A DNA stretch of 64,000 nt from Xylogone sp. PMI_703 (lineage: Eukaryota > Ascomycota > Leotiomycetes), in assembly GCA_021399445.1 (NCBI GenBank), contig JAJTUQ010000003.1:3596001-3660000 (forward strand). Reading direction: 5' to 3'. A program made the translations under genes and the position numbers. Each line of letters opens with the position of its first letter. The stretch's first letter is position 1. Under the pieces are notes generated by a model, which saw only the letters and a program-made list of their open reading frames with translations, did not search any database and had not been told where the DNA came from. This document shows positions 56,211 through 64,000 of this stretch, one piece after another.

Positions 56211-56992
56211 CCATCCGCTAATGGCCGGCCAGCGGTGGGCTCCAAGCTGACTTCCTGTGCTGATGGGACAAATTGCAGTGGCATCACTGCCTTCAGTTCA
56301 CATCAAAGGATAACTTATAGATCTGAAAATAACGCATATTTTCACAATGATGCACTATGCTACTTCACTTAGACGGACGTTAGGTATTATTCACATCCAT
56401 TCTCCTAATCTACATGTGACCTTCATGCAGGTATCCATTTCTGCAGAGGCCATCCTTGGTCCCTTGAGCAAAGAGGCCCATCCCAAGAATCATCAACCCC
56501 ATTCTTCCAATCCTCCTCCAGCCTGCCCATCCTTTCCACCCTTTTGCACCACGCGATAATACTCCATACAAAAACCGCCCTTCATCAACCGTGTCATGCC
56601 GTTCATGAAAGGGACACAAACTTCAAGCAGCATCAATCTGCTAAAGGACTCAAAATAAAGAAAGCGGGAAATCACAACTCCAAGTCTAATATGCTACTGC
56701 GCAAAATCGGAGAGAAAAAAAGAAAGCAAACAACCGGGGGAATCCATTTCCTCTATAGCCCAGGTAAAACAAAAGCAGCGTATGATGCAGCCGACCAACT
56801 CTTTGACCCATGCAGAACGGAAAAGGACGAGGAAAGTAAATGAACTTTGAAGCTGAGGTAAGACATAATTTCACGTGGACACGTACGCAGCGATGTCTCC
56901 TATCGTGGCGGATATCGGATTGCTTTGTCGGTATGCCTGTCGCTATGACAGGTCTGATGTGTGGGTATATAGTATATGAAAACAGGAGGATT

Positions 56993-59086
56993 TTATGTCG
57001 ACGCTGGAGTTTCTGCCTGGCAGCCGTGCATGAAACTATTTGTCGGCCAGGTATAGTTGGTGTCCTTCCAGAGGGTGAGATTCTGGTTTGCGTATGGCTC
57101 TGGATGCTTTTTGATGTATTCTGTTGTGGGATATCCTGGAGGGTCACACGTAACGAGTTCGTTGTCTGGATCTTGATATATTCGGACATAATCGAAGCGC
57201 ATCGTGGCGGGCATCAGCTCCGCAAGATTAGGTAGGAAAACTTGTGCGAAACTGTTCGACATGCCGAAGTTCATAATGATGGTTAGGGGTTCTTCGGGAA
57301 AGACTCGCTGTCCAACATTTCCGTTGGGTTTCATTGCTCGACTGTCTAGCATCCATGTGTAGTCATCCCCAACGAACCAGGCCACATATCCATCACCCCC
57401 TGGAGTGTATTCAAAGCCGTAGGTCTGGTATGCGTTCCCATCAAACCACTCATTGTTTAACCAGGTGACACCCGAGACTGCCTGCTGGTAGGGGCCTCCA
57501 CGGTAGGAATTCATTCCCGTGATCGCATGGTCATAGACTTCAACAAAATTATAGTCAGGTTGGTACCAGATATCGAACGGCGCAGCTTGGAAAGATTGCG
57601 AGGCTGTTCCGGTAGCTTTGCCCGTCGGGGGTTGCATAAATCCCACACTAGCCTCGAGCGCATCAATTTCAGGGCTTGAGCGAGATCTACCCGGAGAAGG
57701 ATGGTCCTGGCCTTCGCAGGTACACGCTGGTAGTTTCATTCCTGGCAGCAAACTCAAGCCATCGGGAGCACTCTGATTTGGGGTGATGCCATAATCGCAC
57801 TTGTCCCAATAGCTGTAAGGCCACATTCCATCTGTAGTTGCCGGATATCCAGGTCTCCCGAGATTGCCCATAGCCCAGAAACCGGGCCAAAAGCCCTCAA
57901 CATCCCCCCGTCCTGGTAACGATATGCTAGCTTCCATTCTACCACCTTTGAAGCAGAGCTTGTTCCAGGACTGAATCATTCCTGAGCGGTAGTTAAGATT
58001 ATGGTTTTGGAAAGCGTCAAACCTAATGTTGAGAGTTCCATTGGCAGTAGTGATGGCATCTGGGTCATACCATTCCAGATCCTGCGTGCCACCGTACCAG
58101 ATGTCAACACCCTGGAAGTAAGGATCGTCCCCGTCATAGAACGTCCGTCCATCTGTCTCGAACTCATCGGAGAACTGAATCTGTATTTAGCATGTACTAC
58201 TATAATAAGACAATCAAAGTGGCAACTCACCACCAGCTTCCACTCTGTACCGTCCTTCGACTTCTTGGTCAATGCAGAGTCTGGAGTTTTGGGGTCGATC
58301 AATCCTTGCCGAACATTTTTCAATAATGGGGCCTTGCTAGTCAGACACATCGGATCGCTGTCACAGGGGTCCGGCTGCTTGTCTATAACTTTTCGGGCGA
58401 AGGTTCTGCAGACAAATTAGTATTCTATGAGTGTATCTCAGTTGACGGATCGAGAACTGGACATACAATGCAGGATATGCAATGAAGAGCGCAAGGACGC
58501 CTAGCACAATAAATGCTAGTCCTCCAACGTTGACGAGAGCTCTCCTGTTCCAAATGCTGAACTTTTCATCTTTCTCATTAGGATCCGGATTGTGTAGATA
58601 ATCATCCTTTTCTACATCCTCTGGGAAGAGGATCAGTCCATCTGAAGGTGTTATATTGAACTTTGCTGCCACCGTTTGAGTGGTAATATATTCGTCTTCG
58701 CTACCCGTTCGTGACGGAGCTCTGGAGTCATCAAAGGGAGATGCAAACGGGCCATATCGACTATCTCTACTGTTCTCCGAGCTCAAGCTTGTCCGTCTCG
58801 ACGAGTTCCACGAATCATACGGCGATCCTGCAGTACCAGGTCTCGGCCCCGTAGAAGTCCCCGGCCGCAACAGATTCTCTGAGGACCAGCCTGGAGTCTG
58901 ATAGTTGAATGCGCCATATCCCGACCCAGGCCGCGATGAGTCTGATGAGCCGGGTCGCTGTGGCGGGTATAGTTGTCTTGATCCCTCGGGAGCCAAACCA
59001 GGTGTACTAACAGGGACAAACTCTCCACGCCCTGAGTTGATAGTGATATGCGGCGGCCGTTGCGGCGGTGATCCACCTTGACTCAT
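56993..59086 (-). CDS. Kre6/Skn1-type beta-glucan synthesis protein (GH16 fold)
   Basis: Three exons, 59086-58467, 58405-58231 and 58180-56993; 660 residues. Introns are 61 and 50 bp. A Pro/Ser/Gly-rich cytosolic N-terminus (about 1-180) precedes a single transmembrane helix (about 184-206), giving type II topology. The lumenal SKN1/KRE6 domain follows, with FSDEFETDGRTFYDGDDPYF, GGRMEASISLPG, GFWPGFWAMGNLGRPGYP and the GH16 catalytic-type motif EIDALEA. Three or more sequons occur near the C-terminus. Kre6 and Skn1 are needed for cell-wall beta-1,6-glucan. I cannot choose between KRE6 and SKN1, since filamentous fungi often have a single-type family. Confidence 0.93.
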
Positions 59087-61908
59087 TGTGTATAAAGGAA
59101 GAAATGAAATCTATTATATGCTTAATAATTGCATCTGGCGTTGGCAAAGACGGTCTTCGAAGAGGGGTTGGTGGAAGGAGGGAGAGGCGCTTCAGCGAAT
59201 TCCTCCCAAGTCGAACAACGCCCCAGCCAATATGTAATTAGATATCCCGATTCACGACTTTCTAGAAAGTGTTCTTTGTTTCCTGTCTCGAGTAACGCTG
59301 CCGTACGGGAAGAATTAGTAGCAGTAATGTCGAGTTGAAGTTGTTTCAAGTCGAATCGCTCGTTTCAGGGACAGATCGCCACCGGTTTTCAACACTAACA
59401 GCCAAGGGTATCGAGCGCAAAAAAATAAAGGCTGGGCGAAAGAGATTATAAAGATAGCAGAGGTAGACAACGAAGGACAGCTGCAAATCCAAACGAGTGA
59501 CCACGAAATGTGTATCTGAGAGCGAGCGAGGATAATAGCACTCCAAGGCGGCAACGTTGACAGGAGATGGCGAGATGGAGGTTTTTTGAGAATGAATCCT
59601 GATAGGTATTGGCGTAACTAAGAGTTAGGTTGACGTAGACGATGGGTTCGAAGACAGGAAGGCGCCAGCAGGAAATCCTGACCAAGGGAAAATTGAAATG
59701 AAGGGAGTGTGGACTTGGCGGGCGGATTAATGCGGTCTGGGCCAGCAGGAACAGAGGTTTTTCTGATGTGAGGGAAGGGCAAAAACGAGAGGCACTGGAG
59801 CCAGGGGCCGCGGATGGCGTTTGCAAGTGGCTTGACAGGGGGAGGCTGGGGCCAGGAACAGGGAACGGGAGGATTCAGGTTTGGTGGAAGCGTGCTGGCG
59901 AGAGCGATTGGGAGAAGACACGGACGGGCTGCTGGTCCTCACGCTGGTGACAAAGTGGATTGTTCTCTTCTCACGGATCACCTCAAATCATTATCGCCGT
60001 TGCGATATGCCAATTATCTGACTGTATCACGGTGGGTATATAAAATCCTTCGGCAAAGCGTTCGTGTTGTTGCGACCGTATTGTACATCCTCATTTTCTT
60101 GCTCCCTTTCTATCACGAATGCATGGTACGGTGTATTAACTCTTACCTTACAATCCGTACCATGACAGTCTTCCTTCACGAGCTTGATTCCGACTGCTGC
60201 AGAAAGCCCCAGTTTGCTAACTCTTGCACGTACCTCCGTGTACACAGCATGTCCGGTCTCGAGCCGCTCTTGCACTTCCCATCGAGAAGATACCAGAAAC
60301 CAGTTCCCCATCGCGATGACCCGAATCTGCATTGGGGGCAGTGCAGTGTGAGCAGCCTTGGAGTCTACCGGCAGCTCGTCCGGGTTGGCTGCAAGGAGGT
60401 TGTCGCCTTCTCATAGGGTTGACGGGTTGTTCGCCAGGGCCGATCCACTTGCAACCTCGATCCACACAGCAGATTGCAGCATCATCTAAGCTACTGTACC
60501 AAGACGCAATCTAGCAGGACGCGTCAACGTCCCTCAGGAGCACAGGGCTTGTGCGAGTTGTACATGGACTTGCTGTGCACAAACCTACCAGAGTATTGTA
60601 CAAGACATTGTCTCTCGTGGCGCTGGGCTATGGAATACGTATTCGAGTAGTCAGAAATCTTACCACGGAATGAAAACTTCTTCAAGACGCTCACCCGAAT
60701 CCGAGGAGGCTTACTCGTATTATCACTACCCGTTGGCCAAGGACATGTACAACTCCGTAGACGCGCTGCGACTGCAGATTCCGGATTTTTGCCCCCCGCT
60801 GTCTTCTTCATCGTCACCAACTGTCAAGATCAGAAGAGAGAAGGGAAGAAAAAATAGAAACAAGGGCGATCAAGGCGCCATGCTGCTTCAAGCAAAGCGA
60901 TCTTCTCCCGATCGCCAAGGGACGCGCCTTGCATCTCATAAATGACATCAGCTTGCGACTGGGAAAGGGACGCAGCTAATTACAGGCACGGAAACGGAGG
61001 GTACGAAGTGACTTTTCAGCGGAGGGGCGGGCCTGCCCAGGACCACCAGTTACTCTGTACCACAGTATCCTCTGGGGCCTCTTTAAAACCCATCAAAATC
61101 CAACGTGGGCCGCAGCGCAAGACGCAGACTGGGCCATGGATACCCGACGTGCAGAGGCTGTATGCAGAGCATGACACCGCTCACTCAAAGCTTTTTCCAA
61201 CGGTTTGGTACTCTCCATGGACTTCGTATAGGTACGGGAAATTACCTCGTGAAGTTATTGTTGCTCACGGGTGAGACGCGATGAACAATAAGCACTTGCC
61301 ATTATTTTGTTTCTGTTAAGACCATTATTGAATGAATGTTCCTCGTTCTTCAACTCCTCGAAAACCCCATCTGTAAGGTATGCAGTCAATTCGCCCCTCA
61401 CATTATCTCCCTATCAGTCTTTTCATGTTTCATCAAGTCGTTAGACTGCGTACAACGTGGGCTCGCATGATGAAACGGACCCAATTGCATCCTTCCAACC
61501 AACTTTAATTTTCAGCTGTCTCAGCTGCTCTCCTATCTAGATAAGTCAGCATCTCTATAGGTCACATGACACTGATATTCTTCATTTCAGGATACACTGA
61601 CACGTGAGCTGCGAAGACAGGAGCGTTGATGAATGACAAGGAGACGCAATATAGACACGCAATCCGGTAGTACAGTGGCACCTCAACAACTTGGTTTTCA
61701 TTAAGCATCATCATGGGATTCAGTTTGATATGTTAAAACCCTCCGTCCTCTACTCGAATCAGGACACAAAATAGGACAATGATGTGGCCCACCACACACA
61801 CATAGATGACGACCCATCTCCGGCCCCAATCCAAATTGACATAGTTACACATACACAGATACAGATACACGACAGCTGCATCTTCCACTTCCCCACGATT
61901 TCTTACAC
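59087..61908. other. intergenic region between KRE6/SKN1 and the NuiA-like gene
   Basis: About 2.8 kb. The part at 59100-59980 is T/C-rich on the minus strand and is probably the KRE6/SKN1 leader and promoter. Beyond it, open frames up to 200 codons occur in both directions but show no domain, and none has supported splice sites. CA-rich simple repeats lie at 61784-61880, in the presumed 3' UTR of the next gene. Confidence 0.5.
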
Positions 61909-63236
61909 TCAGCTCTCAATAGCCAATGCTTTGACACCTACCAGATGCCCCTCAGAGACCCCTACTAGCCAGTACTCCACCCGTGCACCCTCTTTTCCAA
62001 TCCTATACACCCTCACATCGCTTCCCTTGGCTGCCTCACGCGTAGCATCCACAAGCTCTTTGTACTGCCCCTGAGGATCCCACTCAGCCACATCCATGAT
62101 TGATACTTCTGCACTCTCGGGGTCCGGGTGGGTAACCAGGTCCGCGAACGCAACTGTATTCCGAAATGCATGAGCCAGCCATATCCACATTGATTTCAAA
62201 TAAGATGATGATATGACAAAGAACCACAACACTTAAAAGAGAAAAACTATTGTATCGCAATGCTATAGGAAGATATAGAAGTACTCACCCTCATCAGGTA
62301 ACCCTTTCTTCCCTTTCGGAAGCTTTAAGCAAACCGGCACAAACTCCTCATCTGAATCACTGATATAGAAGGCATCTTGCGTGGCCTTGCTCAATACGTC
62401 TGGAACCTTGACTCCGGTACTGACAGCTTTGAATTCCAACTTATTACTCCCCGAAGTGTTCGCAATGCCTTCATTGGGATCTTGGTTCGCCTTCTCTAGA
62501 AAGGCAGCGTAATCTTCGTCCGATGCCATCTTCGTTACGGCGTGTTCGCTCAGCAATGGGGATATAGCGGGTTGACCACTCGATCTAGACGAAGTCTTAA
62601 TCGCTGAAGTCCCTACTGACACGGGGTTCGGTGTCGGCCTAGGCGTGGGTGGACTGGTGACCGTAATATCTCCGTCTATTCGTGTCTGGGATGGTCCCTT
62701 CGAGCTGCTGAAGCTCTTAGCAAAGCTGTAACCGTATCGTTCAAGACTACCGCAACAACTGCTCGTGAACCCAGTTCTTCCACCCGCTATATCCACAAAT
62801 CCTCTACCACTACTGCTTCTTCCACGAAATAGAACAGAGACAGGTATTAAGAGACGAGGAGCTCTTACGAAAGAGGCACTGGCGCTTCGATTTCGGCAGA
62901 TCTCTGCACGCCTCCCAGCTGCGACGCGACAATCTCCTCCGGTCTTCCCTCTTGTTCTTGCCTCTGCGCCGGCGTAGAGTCGGATGTAGGATGCTGCGAC
63001 AGAGGATGCTGGGGATCGAGCTGTCTTGTAGGAGGGAATGGTTGCGACTGCTGGGCGGTAGTGGTGCTACTACCTCCAATGATGGCGGGGCTGCTATCCG
63101 GTAGCTGCTCTGATTTGCTCGAATCTTCTTGTTGCTGTTGTTGCTGCTGCTGCGGTTGCGACTTTGATTTTTTCTTTTCTCGGGATGATGATTTGCTGCG
63201 GGATAGAATGGACTGTAATGTTGATTTTATACCCAT
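61909..63236 (-). CDS. fungal protein with NuiA (nuclease A inhibitor)-like C-terminus
   Basis: Three exons, 63236-62869, 62812-62289 and 62153-61909; 378 residues, introns 56 and 135 bp. The N-terminus MGIKSTLQ fits the N-myristoylation pattern (Gly2, Thr6) and is followed by a basic, Ser-rich stretch and poly-Gln (about 28-36). The middle is low-complexity. The C-terminal 160 residues have YAAFLEKANQDPNEG, VPDVLSKATQDAFYISDSDEEF, DVAEWDPQGQYKELVDATREA, RVYRIGKEGARVEYWLVG and LVGVKALAIES, the pattern of the NuiA-like family. Bacterial NuiA inhibits a sugar-nonspecific nuclease; the fungal role is unknown. The acceptor of intron 1 could be shifted by 9 bases without losing frame. Confidence 0.75.
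63100..63162 (-). repeat. CAA/CAG-rich poly-glutamine tract
   Basis: CAG/CAA triplets encode eight to nine consecutive Gln near residue 28-36 of the NuiA-like protein. Such tracts vary in length between strains. Confidence 0.6.
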
Positions 63237-63722
63237 ATCATGGTTCTTGGAAGTAAATTGTTAGGTGTCTTAGATCGTGTGATGCTTATCCTGTTTAGAT
63301 GGTTAGTGAAGCTTTCGGCGTGGAAATGGCCTTGGTGGGGTGTTTTCTGGGGACGTGCGCTGCGATGACGACGTTGCGCTTGGTTGTGGTTAAGCTAAAG
63401 TACCTGTTGCCCAGGGATTTCAATTACTTCCTGCATTGCCTCACGTTCAGACGAGTCGTACTATAATTGATACATGTTCTATACGGGAATTGGCAGATAG
63501 TTGAAAATACTGATTTAGAAGTCACAATGCACAGTAGACAAATGAGGATCGCATGTTCTGACATATCTTCATAGCAAGCTACCTAACCATGCCGGAAAAA
63601 AAGGGGGGATCATGGAGGTTACAGCGCCCTAACAAAGATGCATGGTGATAATTTTTCCCAATTCCACACGAAACCCCATTAAAAACAACCAGGAAAAAGA
63701 ACAATGCCGGATTTTACCATTT
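63237..63722. other. intergenic region between the NuiA-like gene and the ribosomal protein uL3 gene
   Basis: 486 bases holding the NuiA-like gene promoter and the 3' UTR of the ribosomal protein gene. Nothing else seen. Confidence 0.5.
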
Positions 63723-64000
63723 TTATGATGATTGAGCAAGATCCTTCTTGAGGGTACCCATGAAGGCGTGCTTCTCGGCAGGGGTCTGGTAAGCACCGTG
63801 ACCGAACTTGGAGGAGGTATCGATCCACTTCAACTCGACCTTCTCCAAAGCCTTTCTCGAGGTGTGGATGAACATGGACTTTCGTAGAGTCATGACCCGC
63901 TTCTTGACACCTGGGACGGAGCCCTTGACGATGACGAAGTCGTTCTTGACCTCACCATATCTTACGAAGCCACCCATACTGTAAAGACAATTAGCAAAGA
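63723..64000 (-). CDS. RPL3: large-subunit ribosomal protein uL3, C-terminal exon only
   Basis: The last exon is 63979-63723 (acceptor TTTACAG at its 5' side). The intron before it runs off the right edge, so most of the gene is missing. The exon encodes about 85 residues: [46 protein letters not shown] and ending in [11 protein letters not shown]. This is the conserved C-terminus of uL3, a protein at the peptidyl-transferase region of the 60S subunit. Confidence 0.95.
   Translation of the reverse strand, partial: FANCLYSMGGFVRYGEVKNDFVIVKGSVPGVKKRVMTLRKSMFIHTSRKALEKVELKWIDTSSKFGHGAYQTPAEKHAFMGTLKKDLAQSS

Larger units (their letters stand above)
55405..56992. promoter_or_regulatory. xanthine dehydrogenase promoter and KRE6/SKN1 3' flank
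   Basis: About 1.6 kb. An AGATAAG GATA-factor site (55786-55792) and a CGG-N6-CCG site (56199-56210) fit nitrogen and purine control. Open frames within 56030-56850 are short, overlap on both strands and match nothing. Confidence 0.5.

Noticed and set aside
56686..57235. Open frames of 130-167 codons overlapping the KRE6/SKN1 3' end on both strands
   Set aside because: They run into the well-supported KRE6/SKN1 coding exon or oppose it and have no family features.
59814..60416. 200-codon plus-strand open frame
   Set aside because: It starts inside the pyrimidine-rich KRE6/SKN1 promoter region, with no conserved motif and no clear start context.
61784..62074. Plus-strand frame opposite the last exon of the NuiA-like gene
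   Set aside because: Antisense shadow of a conserved exon plus CA-repeat DNA.
1..64000. CRISPR array, intact transposon, rRNA or secondary-metabolite cluster
   Set aside because: No regularly spaced repeats, transposase or polymerase motifs, rRNA sequence, or polyketide/peptide synthase genes were seen.

Overview
This window is nuclear DNA from a filamentous ascomycete (Pezizomycotina). Introns are short (46-258 bp) with GTRNGT-type donors, CTRAC-type branch points and YAG acceptors. Promoters are pyrimidine-rich, and the proteins (Dsc3, Prm1, Hsp30, Kre6/Skn1, Zn2Cys6 factor, purine hydroxylase) are of filamentous-fungal type. A Leotiomycete is my best guess from the protein flavour, but I cannot prove it. 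I see no prokaryotic operon, CRISPR array, rRNA, intact transposon or convincing tRNA.

Layout. 1-2037 (-): PSP1-domain protein, cut by the left edge. 2038-11886: a gene-poor gap of almost 10 kb, GC-rich to about 5.4 kb and then AT-rich, with hairpins and one orphan first-exon-like site. 11887-15088 (+): RasGEF with a fused Ras-like P-loop domain. 17247-17837 (+): Hsp30-type small heat-shock protein with heat-shock elements. 18135-19781 (-): Mgs1/WRNIP1 ATPase. 20109-20608 (+): stress-responsive A/B-barrel protein. 20849-21698 (-): Isa1. 22346-24533 (+): ARMH3-like protein in seven exons. 25761-27995 (+): Prm1. 29039-31931 (-): Bdf1 double bromodomain protein. 34457-35746 (+): Utp12-domain (Utp5-like) protein. 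37199-38572 (+): SGNH-like membrane protein. 38967-40328 (+): TrhO-type rhodanese. 40893-43300 (-): Zn2Cys6 factor. 44137-45884 (-): kynurenine-type aminotransferase. 46311-47183 (+): Dsc3. 47513-49196 (-): FAD amine oxidase. 49966-50849 (+): Vti1 SNARE. 51225-55404 (-): xanthine dehydrogenase. 56993-59086 (-): Kre6/Skn1. 61909-63236 (-): NuiA-inhibitor-like protein with a myristoylation-type N-terminus. 63723-64000 (-): ribosomal protein uL3, cut by the right edge.

The window is mostly housekeeping genes: chromatin, ribosome biogenesis, membrane trafficking, Fe-S assembly, cell wall and purine catabolism. It is not a metabolic cluster; neighbours share promoters or 3' ends rather than a pathway. 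Exon joins were built by hand from splice signals, and each fully contained multi-exon CDS sums to a multiple of three. The main curiosities are the pseudo-GTPase/RasGEF fusion, possible dual targeting of Hsp30, paired Cbf1-type boxes at the TrhO gene, an SGNH protein lacking the usual catalytic His, the myristoylation-type NuiA-like protein, and the large non-coding gap.
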